A DNA stretch of 33,192 bases from UBA2022 sp964621555 (GTDB lineage Bacteria; Patescibacteriota; Dojkabacteria; SC72). Below, piece after piece: positions 1 to 8,960 of this stretch. A program made the position numbers and the translations under genes. Location: assembly GCA_964621555.1 (NCBI GenBank), contig CAZUOO010000006.1, positions 1 to 33,192 on the forward strand, read 5' to 3'. The notes below the pieces were generated by a model. That model was given only the letters and a program-made list of their open reading frames with translations, had not been told where the DNA came from and did no database searches. The first letter of the stretch is position 1, and each line of letters opens with the position of its first letter.

Positions 1-315
1 TCTATTGATATGAAGGCATACTATGATAGAAGAAACAAGAAACATTCTACTTTAAAGTATCCTTTAAATAATATACAAGACTCTAATTTCTGGCATTATA
101 CTTTACAATTATCTACCTATGCGTGGATGATTCAGAAAATAAGCCCAGAATTTAATATAAAACTTTTGATGTTAATACATCACGATCATGAAGGTAACGT
201 AAATACCTACGAATGTGAGTATAGAAAAAGTGATGTAGAAAGAATGTTAGCCTTTTATAAAAAGGAATTAGAACATGAAGAATTTAAAAAATCATTAGAA
301 AAAATGAAATTTTAA
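1..315 (+). CDS. PD-(D/E)XK-superfamily nuclease, C-terminal part (5' end outside window)
   Basis: The frame is open from base 1 (Ser-Ile-Asp precedes the first Met at base 10), so the gene starts upstream. About 104 residues are visible. Near the beginning an Ile-Asp-Met-Lys stretch could be the D-x-K part of a PD-(D/E)XK active site. About 30 residues later comes W-x-Y-T-L-Q-L-S-x-Y-A-W-M, which matches the Q-L-x-x-Y helix that follows the catalytic lysine in RecB/Cas4-like nucleases. Such nucleases in phages usually serve replication or recombination. The end is Lys/Glu-rich. Both Trp codons are TGG. Its TAA overlaps the next ATG as TAATG. The superfamily call is moderate; the exact role is unknown because the N-terminal half is missing. 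Confidence 0.5.
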   Translation, partial: SIDMKAYYDRRNKKHSTLKYPLNNIQDSNFWHYTLQLSTYAWMIQKISPEFNIKLLMLIHHDHEGNVNTYECEYRKSDVERMLAFYKKELEHEEFKKSLEKMKF

Positions 316-587
316 TGGAAGTAGATCAAATAGTAAGAGGCTTTATAAATCAAGCCATGAATAAGGAAGTTGATTTACATGAATCCAGGATAAAAATCTG
401 TAGAGAATGTAAATTATATAAACCAGATGGAATGTTTGGAGAACAATGTAATTCTAAATTATATTTGAATCCAAAGACTAATGAAACATCAACCGTTCCA
501 AAACCCGGTTATAAAAATGGTTGTGGATGTAGTTTGAAAGCTAAGACAAGGGTTAAACAATCAGCTTGTCCCGTAAATAAATGATAA
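315..587 (+). CDS. small Cys-rich zinc-ribbon-like protein
   Basis: About 90 residues with a C-x-x-C pair (C-R-E-C) near residue 30, a lone Cys about 15 residues later, then C-G-C and a final Cys near the end. This is consistent with a zinc-binding or zinc-ribbon fold; function unknown. It starts inside the previous stop (TAATG). The reading frame meets TGA at 582-584, immediately followed by TAA at 585-587. If TGA is Trp, as elsewhere here, the protein gains one residue and ends N-K-W. From memory, relatives in Bacteroides phages end with a similar Cys-Pro-x-x-Lys-Trp tail, which favours the longer reading. The alternative is a true stop at 584; the difference is one amino acid. Confidence 0.75.
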
Positions 588-603
588 TAACTTAAAAATG
601 TAA

Positions 604-1137
604 ATGATTATGCCAAAAACAGTAAATGAATCAGCAGGTAAGTTCTATATGAGCAAAAACCAAAAATTATTCGTACCAGAAAATCCTTTCTTGAGTGACG
701 TTCAAAGAATGAAAGAAGAACAGGAAGTAGAAGAAATGAATAAGAAACTTATTGAATTAGATAAGATTAAACAAGAAGAGATAAACAAAAAACTTGAAAC
801 TTTAGAGATTGTCCCAATGGGAAACAAAGTAATTATAATGCCTTACCCACAGAATCCTTATAGGAAAATTATAGAAGGTAGTATTATAGTAGATTACCAA
901 GGAGAGTTTAGAAATCCAGATACTGGAGAATGGGACAAACAAAAAGAGTTAATTTCTTGTGGAAAGATTATCGAAGTAGGACCGGAATGTAAATATACCC
1001 AACCTGGTGACGACGTGTATTATGATTCTAGAACAGTATATCCAGTGCCTTTTATGCATATGGGACATCAACTGACTAGTGAACCACAAATATTGTGTGT
1101 AATAAATGAAAAATTAAAAGAAAGATTTAAAATGTAA
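604..1137 (+). CDS. GroES-like (Cpn10-fold) protein with N-terminal charged helix
   Basis: 177 residues. Residues 1-65 are a charged, probably helical, Glu/Lys-rich extension. Residues about 70-175 have the Cpn10 pattern: N-K-V-I-I-M-P-Y-P opening strand, a G-S-I-I-V segment, a C-G-K-I-I-E-V-G-P strand and a P-G-D-D-V-Y-Y turn, matching the V-x-x-V-G-x-G...G-D-x-V-x-Y core of co-chaperonins. A loop of about 20 residues stands where GroES has its shorter segment. Phage GroES-like proteins (T4 gp31 type) help host GroEL fold the capsid protein, which would suit a late-gene operon with an MCP. That role is inferred. Start ATG at 604; an in-frame ATG at 610 is also possible. Confidence 0.6.
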   Translation: MIMPKTVNESAGKFYMSKNQKLFVPENPFLSDVQRMKEEQEVEEMNKKLIELDKIKQEEINKKLETLEIVPMGNKVIIMPYPQNPYRKIIEGSIIVDYQGEFRNPDTGEWDKQKELISCGKIIEVGPECKYTQPGDDVYYDSRTVYPVPFMHMGHQLTSEPQILCVINEKLKERFKM

Positions 1138-1139
1138 TT

Positions 1140-1367
1140 ATGATGGAGTTAGATAAACAATTTTTCTTGCCTGGTGATGTTGTAACAATCAGGCAAGATA
1201 TACCAAATAAACCTACTATGTTAGTAGTAAAAAAAGTTACTAGATCTATTAAAATAGACAATGTAAAAAATGATTATTTCCAAGGAATACTATGTAGATG
1301 GTTTACCACGGAAGGTACGTTACAAGAATCAATTTTCAATACTAAAGATTTAATAAAATTAACCTAA
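1140..1367 (+). CDS. DUF2158/YodC-like small beta-barrel protein
   Basis: 75 residues. The sequence has F-x-P-G-D-V-V near the start, a T-M-L-V-V strand, then C-R-W-F-T-T-E-G and a final F-N-T-K-D-L. These correspond to the GD-V-V...M-x-V...C-x-W-F...F...L signature of the DUF2158/YodC family, a small SH3-like barrel of unknown function found in bacteria and phages. It follows the GroES-like gene with a 2-base gap, so the two are probably co-transcribed. Its one Trp is TGG. Confidence 0.6.
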   Translation: MMELDKQFFLPGDVVTIRQDIPNKPTMLVVKKVTRSIKIDNVKNDYFQGILCRWFTTEGTLQESIFNTKDLIKLT

Positions 1368-1394
1368 TATTTGTAAAATTTAAGTTTTACTAAA

Positions 1395-1931
1395 ATGACA
1401 AAAGAAGAAAAAAATGAATTAATCCCTCTATTCGGATTGCTTTACTACGCAGTTAGTAATTCTAAAGAAATTGATGAGTCAACTACTCAAGAGTTTATAA
1501 CCAAGATAGAATCAGATAAAGGGCTACAGCAGGAAATAGCTACTGCAGCAACAGATGATTCAGGTAAATATGCAGAACTTTGGGAAAAAGCCAAAGAATT
1601 ACATTCAGGAAATAAACCTGGAGAAAGTGTTATGTCAGCTGCAAAAGGAGCCAAACTTAATAAATTAAAGAAACTTCAAGCTATGAAAAAAGGTGGTAAG
1701 AAGTGCAAGTGTGGTTGTGAAATGACTAGCATTAAAGAAAAGGGTGGTAAAATGACCAGTCAATGTGCTTGTAATTGTGGCGGTGGAAAAGTCAAAATGA
1801 AAGCAAAAGGAGGAGTTTTAGAGGAAACTGATCTTTCTAATCTTAGAAAAGTTGGGGTTATTGATCCTGCTGTTAGCAACAAGTGGGAAAGAAAATTAAA
1901 TTCAAGAAAGTTAGGTAAATTTAAAAAATAA
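1395..1931 (+). CDS. conserved phage protein, Lys/Cys-rich C-terminal half
   Basis: 178 residues; not assigned to a named family. Residues 1-80 look helical and acidic. Residues about 85-145 are basic with repeated K-G-G turns and clustered cysteines (C-K-C-G-C, then C-A-C-N-C about 20 residues later), which suggests metal binding or a nucleic-acid-binding tail. The last about 35 residues form a second small segment ending in basic residues. From memory, crAss-like phages carry similar K-K-G-G plus C-x-C proteins just upstream of the terminase. Both Trp codons are TGG. The role is unknown; association with DNA or packaging is only a guess from position and charge. Confidence 0.7.
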   Translation: MTKEEKNELIPLFGLLYYAVSNSKEIDESTTQEFITKIESDKGLQQEIATAATDDSGKYAELWEKAKELHSGNKPGESVMSAAKGAKLNKLKKLQAMKKGGKKCKCGCEMTSIKEKGGKMTSQCACNCGGGKVKMKAKGGVLEETDLSNLRKVGVIDPAVSNKWERKLNSRKLGKFKK

Positions 1932-1933
1932 AT

Positions 1934-2509
1934 ATGAAGTTCTTTTTATATGACGGTGTAAGTGAAAATGTAGTATTAAATGATGAGAGTATAATATTAA
2001 TAAGAGAATTTAGAGAATTATTAGAAACAAATAGAAATAAATGTAAAGAAGATAAGACAGGCCTTAAGAAACTTAGGGCCTTTAAAGAATTCAAATACAT
2101 TTATTTATATTTTGATTGAAATAGTCCATATTTTCAATACCTAGAACAGGATAAACATGGGGAAGCATTAAATGATTCTGGATTAACTCCAGAAGAATTT
2201 GAAGATGAAACCTTTAAAGCTGCTTGTAGGAAATACGATGTAATGCAAAATTCTTCTAAGATAGGTAACTTATTAAAAGCGTCTTACAATACGATTGATA
2301 AGATTACCCATTATCTTAATACTATAGATTTAAATGAAAGAGATGAGGCTACAGGAAAGCCTATATATAAAACAAAAGACGTAATTGCTGAAATGGCTAG
2401 CGCATCTAAATTGATAGATGCTATTAAAGTACTAGAAAATTCTTTTAGGAAAGAGATTGAACCAGAAGGAGCATTACGTGGAGATACAGAAGCAGGATTA
2501 TTCGATTAA
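1934..2509 (+). CDS. conserved protein upstream of TerL; small terminase candidate (one internal TGA = Trp)
   Basis: 191 residues when TGA at 2117-2119 is read as Trp. Under the standard code it would split into a 61-residue fragment and a later fragment. The joined frame gives a sensible Y-x-Y-F-D-W-N-S-P-Y segment followed by an acidic region and a helical C-terminal half rich in Lys, Ile and Leu. It lies directly before the large terminase, with one base between its stop and the TerL ATG. That is where phages often put the small terminase subunit, which recognises DNA and regulates packaging. I see no clear helix-turn-helix, so the small-terminase role rests on position only. The gene itself is secure. 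Confidence 0.75.
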
Positions 2510-2510
2510 T

Positions 2511-4598
2511 ATGAAGTGAGATTTTAAAATAGGTGATGAAATAGAATATTTCGACCCTTCCAAGAGTTATGAACATACCGGTTACCGTCCCATAGATAGG
2601 GATCAAGGATTAGATTTTAATCCAGATTGGTTTAGAGAAGATGCTATAAAAAAATTATCTACTGGAAAATACAGTGGTTTAGTTATAGGTTCTAAATCTC
2701 ATAGAGATTTTTGAAAAGAAAGACTAAAAAGATGTACCGATGGGTATTCATCTAATGGATATAGAATAACTGGAGATAATTATTTCTGGTTAAATTTCTA
2801 TAGACTAAAAACTAGTATGGAAGGAGCTAAGGCTTCTGCAGGTAGACAATTATCTTTTCCTACCTTTTTAGCATTTCAGTATGAATATTTTCATTATGTA
2901 GAATTATGTGAAATATTAAGTAAGGATGTAGGATTATTAAAGGCTCGTGCATTAGGATACTCAGAAATGGGAGCTTCTATGTGTGCAAGACCTTTTATAA
3001 CTACTCCCAATTATAGAGTAATGGCTTCTGCTTTCTCAGAACGACATTTAAAACCATTATTAACTAAAATATGATCTCAATTAGATTGGTGTGCTGAAGA
3101 AACCGAAACTGCTTTTAAAAGAGTAAGAATGGTTATCAATACTAATATGTATAAGAGAGCTTCTAAGAAAAAGAAAGATGGTACAGAAGTAGGACATATG
3201 GCTGAAATAGAAGGAGTAATTGCTGACTCTGCTGAAAAGATCAGGGGAGACAGGGTAGAAAGATTACTGTTTGAAGAGGCTGGTTCTGATAAAGTGCTTA
3301 AGAAAAAATATTTACAGGGAGAAGCTCTTATTACTGTATTAGGAGGAGAAAGAGTAGGAACTAGAATAGTATGAGGTACAGGTGGTGATGAAGGTCCACA
3401 AATAGAAGGTATTAAAGATATTGTATTAAATCCAGATGCTTATAATATATTAAAGTATAGACATAATCATACTAGAAGTGGAGAATACATAGAAACAGCA
3501 ATGTTTATACCTGCATATAGAATGGTAAAACATTTGTTAGATAGTAGAGGATGATGTGATCCTAATCTAGCAAAAGAGTGATATCAAAGAGAAAGAATTA
3601 AAAAAGCAGAAGATCCTAAGGCTCTTCTAATTTATACAGCAGAATATTGTTTTACAATAGAAGAAGCACTAATTCAAGGTGGAGATAATATATTTCCAAG
3701 AGAAGAATTAGCAGAACAAAAATCAGCAATTGAAATTTATAAAACTACTCCAACTCCCCAAGTAGGATGGCTAACTTGGTCATTAGATGAAAAGGATGAA
3801 AAAACTGGAGTAAAATGAAGAAAAGATCCTGCAGGGAAAGTTTTAATATTAGAACATCCTATAAAAACAGAAGAAGGATCAGAATACAATAATTTATATG
3901 TGGCAGGAATAGACTCCATTGACGTAGGAGGAAAGGATTCAGCTACTGATGATAAAAAGAAAGTATCTGACTTTTGTATAGTTATAAAGAAAAGAGTATT
4001 TGGACAATCTAATCCCATGTACGTAGCTATATATAAAGACAGACCTAGAGACCCAAGAGATGCTTATGAGATGGCTGCAAAGCTACTTATGTATTATAAT
4101 TGTAAAGCAGTTTTAGAATCTACTAGAACAGCTATATTAACCCACTTTAGAAATCAGAAATATTTAGGTTTATTAATGAAGAGACCTAGAGCAACTATGC
4201 CTGATATAACAAAGGGAAATTCTAATATGTATGGAACTCCAGCTACTACGAAGGTTATAGATCATTATATAGAATTAATCTATGACTTTATAATTGATTA
4301 TTATTTTACAATAGGATTTATTGAGGTAATAGATCAACTATTAAATTACTCTGATGCACATAAGAAAAAGTTTGACATTGTTGCAGCTATGGGAATGTGT
4401 GAATTGGGAGATGAAGAATTATCTTTTAGAAAACCAGAACCTAAAGACTATATAAATGATACATTTCAGGATATAGGATGGTTTACTGATTCTAGAGGAT
4501 ATAAACATTATGGAGTTATACCTAAAACAGAAGAACAAAGAAATGAGAGAACCAGAATTAGAACAGAAGATTCATGATTACATAAAGAGTTGGTATAA
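2511..4598 (+). CDS. terL: large terminase subunit (ATPase and nuclease), eight TGA = Trp
   Basis: 695 residues; packages genomic DNA into the prohead by ATP hydrolysis and cuts the concatemer. The ATPase shows a Walker A-like A-R-A-L-G-Y-S-E at residues 145-152, a non-canonical P-loop as in many phage terminases. A Walker B-like V-E-R-L-L-F-E-E lies at 249-256, with Glu in place of the usual Asp. The RNase H-like nuclease is marked by Asp468 (A-G-I-D), Glu536 (V-L-E-S-T) and Asp622 (K-F-D-I-V-A-A). The frame is interrupted by TGA at eight places, starting at codon 3 and ending with codon 689; six further Trp are TGG. The TGA at 4575-4577 adds seven residues before TAA. The 3' end overlaps the next gene by 56 bases. 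Confidence 0.93.
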
Positions 4599-4818
4599 TG
4601 CTGAATATATAGGCAAACTAACTGTTGAAAAAAATGATGGAATATATAAATTTTCTATAGCTATACCTAGTTATATGACTTTAACTTCTATTGCAGGAGA
4701 CTTTAATTCAGATGAAGAGTTCTTAGATTTTATATATGAAGAACTTAGAAAAAGAAATTACATGAGAGTAGATTATTATAAAGTAATAAGAACAGAAAAT
4801 CCTAGAGAAGAAAAATAA
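4543..4818 (+). CDS. small conserved protein between terminase and portal
   Basis: 91 residues from ATG 4543; the same frame is open back to 4510, but the later ATG gives a cleaner start (M-R-E-P-E-L-E-Q). The protein looks alpha/beta, with a charged N-terminal helix, a central strand region (K-L-T-V-E, F-S-I-A-I-P) and an acidic helix followed by a basic end. No family recognised. It overlaps the 3' end of the terminase by 56 bases and stops one base before the portal start, so the three genes are probably translated from one message. Its one Trp is TGG. Role unknown; position suggests packaging or head assembly. Confidence 0.75.
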   Translation: MREPELEQKIHDYIKSWYNAEYIGKLTVEKNDGIYKFSIAIPSYMTLTSIAGDFNSDEEFLDFIYEELRKRNYMRVDYYKVIRTENPREEK

Positions 4819-4819
4819 A

Positions 4820-7018
4820 ATGAGTAAGGAGAGAAGTAAAAAAGAACAAGAAATAATTGATTGTATTGATAAACACATCAATGAACTTGTTTATGAAAAA
4901 ACTCAGATAATAAAAGCCTATAGATATTATCATGGACAAAGAGATCCAGAACAGTTTAGGCATTTGGAAGAAAATTATGGCATAGGTACTCCTACTGCGG
5001 TAGAATTTATACCTCTTACTAGAAAACATATAGATGTTTTAATAGGAGAATATTTATCTACGCCAGTAAGTCCCAAAATATCTTGTAAGGATTCTGACAC
5101 ACTTAGTAATATATATAGAGAAAAGCAACTTACAATAGCTAAAGCAGTATCTGCAAAATTAAACGAACATTTACAGAATACTCTATATGCAGCTATTAAA
5201 GGAGAACAAGGAGCAACCGATGAATATGTTAAAAAGGAAATAGAGAATCTAAAAGTTAGTTTAGAAAATAATTTTATTTCTGAATATGAAATAGCAGGAC
5301 AGAATATAGTAGATTATATGATGCAAGCTAGAAATATTGATTTTGCTAATAAAAGAAAAATTTTATTAACTGACTTACTTATTTCTGGTACTTGTTATTA
5401 TATGGTATCTAAAAGTCCTGGAGGAACTAATGCTTCTTTCAGAATATTAAATCCAATTAATTCTTTTATTGATAGAAATCCAGAATCTCCTTATTTAAAT
5501 GAATCTACTAGAGGTGTTGTTAGGGAATATATGACTAAACAACAAATCCTTTCTGCACATGGTGATAAGCTTACTAATGCTGACTTAGATACTTTAGATG
5601 ATTTAGACGATTTAGGATATGATGATACAAGTACTACATATCTTAGAAGTTATGATTCTGTGATAGGAGAAGTTACATCAGATGGTATTTTAGGAGGCTT
5701 TGAAGTAACTCCTCTTTCTCCATTTGAAAGAAATTCTTCTAAGCATTATAGAATGTACCCTGTTTACTACGTAGAGTGGTTAAAAGCAGAAAAAGAAAAC
5801 GGAGAGTATATTACAAATAGATATGAAGGAGTAAGAATTGGTAGTAGTATTTATATACCTACTGGTAAATCTGAACATGTTATAAGAAGCTCTGATGATC
5901 CTAAAAAATGTACTTTAACCATAAATGGAATATTTTATGCAGACAGGAACGGAGATCCATTATCTTTAATGTTAAGTACAGCTAATTTACAAGATAAATA
6001 TGACTGTTTACATTTTTATAGAGATAATGTAATTGCAGAATCAGGAGCAGTAGGAGACTGAGTAGACGTAGCTCACTTACCTAAATTTTTAGGAAAGGAT
6101 GTTACTGAAAGACTTATGAAGTGGAAAGCTTATAAAAAGAGTGGACTAGCTTTATATGATAGTTCTCAGGAAGGACAAATGTTAAATACTTCTTTTAATG
6201 GGTATGACGATACAATTAAATTACATACTATTCAAGCTATTGATTTAGCTATACAGAGAGTAGAAGAAACTTGTTCTGGTATTACAGGAGTATTTAGAGA
6301 AAGATTAGGGGGTATAGAACAAAAAGATGCTGTTACAAACGTACAAGTAGGAGTAAGAAATTCTTCTCACGTTACTAAACAGTATTACCAACTAATGGAT
6401 TTAATGACTAGAGAAGTATTAATTGATTTATTAAATATTGCTAAGATAGTTTATAAAAATGGATTAACTGGAACTTTAGTACTTGGCGAAAGGCTTAATA
6501 AAATATTTACAGCACTTCCTGAACATTTTACTTTTACTGATCACGATATACATATTGGAGATAGTTCTGAAATTATGAAGGAACAAGAAACTATTAAACA
6601 GCTTACTTTTGAATTTGCAAAAGGTGGATTGATGGATGCTGATATAGTACTAGAGGCTGCTTCTGCTAAGAGCCTCACAAGATTGAAAATTGATGTTGGA
6701 AATGCAGTAGCTAAGAAAGCTGCAGAGAATGGACAACTTGGACAATTAAGTCAACAGGTTGAACAATTAAATCAGCAATTAAAAGAAACTACTTCAGAAG
6801 CACAGAAACTACAACAACAGGTTCAAGCTCTTAATCAAGAAAAAATGAACTTAGAGAAAGAAAAAGCCCAATTTGAGAAAGAACTTGGGTGGTATAAAGC
6901 TAAATCTGATGATAGTTATAAGCAATCTAATTTAGAACTACAGAAGAAAAGAGTTGAGTTGGAAGCAATTCAATTATTAGACAACAATAAACGAAACGAC
7001 GAAATAAAGGATAATTAA
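4820..7018 (+). CDS. portal protein
   Basis: 732 residues with one internal TGA (6059-6061) read as Trp, which joins two otherwise separate open frames in the same phase. Size, position directly after the terminase and sequence style fit the crAss-like portal, the 12-subunit ring at the capsid vertex through which DNA enters. The N-terminal part (about 1-120) has a Y-x-Y-Y-H-G-Q-R-D-P segment and E-F-I-P-L-T-R-K-H-I-D-V-L-I-G-E, typical of the portal start helix region. The last about 100 residues are a long Gln/Glu/Lys-rich coiled coil (repeated Q-L-x-Q-Q). Three other Trp are TGG. Its TAA overlaps the next ATG. Portal identity rests mainly on context and general pattern. Confidence 0.82.
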
Positions 7019-7596
7019 TGGAACTAATTCAAAATCAAAACATTTTAGTTATAACAGACACAGCAGTAGCTGATCGCTCAAATGTATATATAATACAAAG
7101 AATATCTCCTACTTCTGATGTTCCTGAAAATATTACTTATCTAATATCAGAGGATGGAGGAACTGTAGCAATAACATTAGATGGATATTATAATGTTCAT
7201 AAACTTCAAATTACTACTATTGCTGGTGCAGGTTATTATATTACAGGAGATCAATTATATGGACCTGGAGATGTATTAGTCACTGGAACAAATATATATT
7301 CATTATTAGATATAGAAGATTTTCTAGCAGTTGGGATCACCTATAGTGTAGAAAATTATTTTACTTATTATAATATAGAAACTTTTTATATAGATTTGCT
7401 TAAAAATAAGTTTTTAAGAAATATATGTTGCTGTAATCCTCCTAATGATAGAGTTACAATAGATGCTTTAACCATGGGTATAGATGTAATAAAATATTTA
7501 TTAGAGTATCTAAATTATAATGAAGCTGCGAGAATAGTAGATATGCTTGCAGTTTGTACAGGAGTAGTAAATACAAATTGTGGTTGTAATGGATAG
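7018..7596 (+). CDS. conserved phage protein after portal, Cys motifs, TAG stop
   Basis: 192 residues, no Trp. Residues 1-110 are beta-rich with many Thr, Ile and Tyr (Y-Y-I-T-G-D, V-L-V-T-G-T). Residues about 115-190 are helical and contain a C-C-C-N-P-P cluster and a final C-G-C-N-G. The beta-then-helical layout and Cys cluster suggest a structural adaptor, perhaps at the head-tail junction, but no family is recognised. The start overlaps the portal stop (TAATG). It ends with TAG at 7594-7596, one of only two TAG stops in the window; reading that TAG as Gln would add only six more codons before TAA. TAG is preferred as a real stop because the next gene starts inside it. Confidence 0.8.
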   Translation: MELIQNQNILVITDTAVADRSNVYIIQRISPTSDVPENITYLISEDGGTVAITLDGYYNVHKLQITTIAGAGYYITGDQLYGPGDVLVTGTNIYSLLDIEDFLAVGITYSVENYFTYYNIETFYIDLLKNKFLRNICCCNPPNDRVTIDALTMGIDVIKYLLEYLNYNEAARIVDMLAVCTGVVNTNCGCNG

Positions 7597-7783
7597 TTTA
7601 AAAGAAAAAGTTGTTAACTGCTATAAACAGTATTTAACAAACTTAATATACGGAATACATGATAGAGATTACAAGTTGTTGTATGCAGCTATACTTCTTC
7701 TTAGAAATAATATAAATGATCCTAAATATATACAATTCTTAAATAGTAATTTAACCTGTCGTATAACTATAAAATTAGAATAA
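7589..7783 (+). CDS. small hypothetical protein, overlaps previous gene
   Basis: 64 residues from ATG 7589; a GTG at 7580 would add three residues. It is mostly helical, with a Y-K-L-L-Y-A-A-I-L-L-L-R segment and an N-x-x-N-D-P-K-Y-I-Q-F-L stretch. No family recognised. The ATG lies in the last codons of the previous gene (8-base overlap), so translation is likely coupled. It is the last gene before a strong terminator and closes the terminase-portal operon. Confidence 0.65.
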   Translation: MDSLKEKVVNCYKQYLTNLIYGIHDRDYKLLYAAILLLRNNINDPKYIQFLNSNLTCRITIKLE

Positions 7784-7843
7784 TAGTTAAAAAATTGTAT
7801 ATAGAACACAAGTAATATGATAATATTATAAAAAACAATTGTT

Positions 7844-7890
7844 AAAGCTACCTTTGATTATTCTTAGGTGGCTTTCTTTTTTATTTTTTG
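7844..7890 (+). terminator. rho-independent terminator after terminase/portal operon
   Basis: Ten-base stem: AAAGCTACCT at 7844-7853 pairs with AGGTGGCTTT at 7866-7875 (one G-U pair), with a 12-base loop. It is followed by C, six T, A, six T. It sits 60 bases after the last gene of the operon and before the next promoter-like element. Confidence 0.85.
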
Positions 7891-7929
7891 AAATGAACTT
7901 ATTTTTATATAATTATTATAATAAAATTG

Positions 7930-7949
7930 ACTATTTTTGTAAAAATAGT
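7930..7949 (+). promoter_or_regulatory. promoter-like TATTTTTG inside a perfect inverted repeat
   Basis: TATTTTTG at 7932-7939 fits the Bacteroidota -7 consensus TAnnTTTG and lies 41 bases before the ATG at 7980, just after a terminator. No convincing -33 TTG was found at the usual spacing. The element lies within a perfect palindrome: 7930-7938 mirrors 7941-7949 around a GT centre. This could be an operator or a hairpin in the leader. Confidence 0.45.
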
Positions 7950-7979
7950 AATTAATTTATTAATTAATGTTAGTGATAT

Positions 7980-8960
7980 ATGATAAACAATTTATGTAAG
8001 ATGGCTATCGAAAATGGAGGAAAATTAGTCCCTCTAATCGTTCCTTATGAGATAAGTAAAGGAACAGGTCAAATGAATCCTAGTATTCTGTTTGATAATA
8101 ATAAGATAATTGTGAATGTTAGAAATGTTGGATATGTATTAATACATTCCGAAAATGAGCAAAGATTTCCAAGTAGATGGGGACCACTATTGTACACTCA
8201 TCCAGAAAATGATTTAACACTTAGGACTACTAATGTGTATATGGAATTAGATGAAAATTATTTACCTACTAGAATAAATGCAGTAGACACATCTATTTTA
8301 GATGTTCCACCAAAGTGGGAATTTATAGGACTAGAAGATATAAGACTAGTAAGATGGGAGGATAAACTTTACATGTGTGGAGTTAGAAGAGATACTACAC
8401 CAAATGGAGTAGGAAGAATGGAATTATCTGAAATTTTCGTTGATGAGGATTCAGTTGCTGAAATTAGCAGAATGAGAATAGAAGTTCCAAATAAAGAATC
8501 ATACTGTGAAAAGAATTGGATGCCAATATTGGATATGCCTTTTCATTATATTAAATGAAGCAATCCAATAGAGATAGTAAAAGTTAATTTTGAAACAAAG
8601 ACAGCAGAAACAGTATTTACTGGTACAACTGTAATACCAAACATAAGAGATTTCAGAGGAGGTTCTCAAGTTCTTCCATATGGAGAGAATAGAATAGCTC
8701 TTGTACATGAAGTAGAATTATTTAATAATGAAGTTGGGCAGAAAGATGCTTACTACTATCATAGACTTTTAGTCTGGGACAAAGATTGGAATCTTGTTAA
8801 AGCTTCTGATTCTTTTAGGTTTCTAGATGAGAGAATAGGATTTTCTTGCGGAATGTTAATTAAAGATGATAAAGTTATGATTCCATTTGGAGATCAAGAC
8901 AATGTAGCTTATATATTAGAAATGTCATTAGAGTTTATGGGAGGGTTGTTAAATGGATAA
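7980..8960 (+). CDS. five-bladed beta-propeller, GH130/GH43-like glycosidase-fold protein
   Basis: 326 residues; TGA at 8556-8558 is read as Trp and joins the two halves, six other Trp are TGG. Hallmarks: N-P-S-I near residue 35, an N-V-R-N-V segment, and G-L-E-D-I-R-L near residue 120, which matches the G-x-E-D-x-R motif of GH130-type and related propellers. In GH130 phosphorylases an Asp is the proton donor and conserved Arg/His residues bind phosphate. The C-terminal F-S-C-G-M then P-F-G-D-Q-D fits the closing blades. It overlaps the TPR-methyltransferase gene by 8 bases, so the two proteins probably act together on a glycan. Whether it is catalytic, or binds sugar only, cannot be told. 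Confidence 0.6.

Noticed and set aside
2511..4598. Large terminase, portal and tail genes as frameshifted or decaying pseudogenes
   Set aside because: All breaks are in-frame TGA codons; there are no frameshifts, the motifs on both sides are intact, and the same pattern occurs in about 15 genes.
4802..5029. Minus-strand open frames such as 3737-4018, 4802-5029, 8499-8708, 25574-25873, 27101-27565 and 30818-31033
   Set aside because: Each lies fully opposite a well-supported plus-strand gene, has no recognisable domain and would interrupt an otherwise one-directional operon.
7018..7619. TAG reassigned to Gln, as in some crAss-like phages (code 15)
   Set aside because: Gln is written with CAA/CAG in huge numbers here. 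In-frame TAG was not needed to join any gene, and both TAG codons found sit at gene ends overlapping a downstream start.
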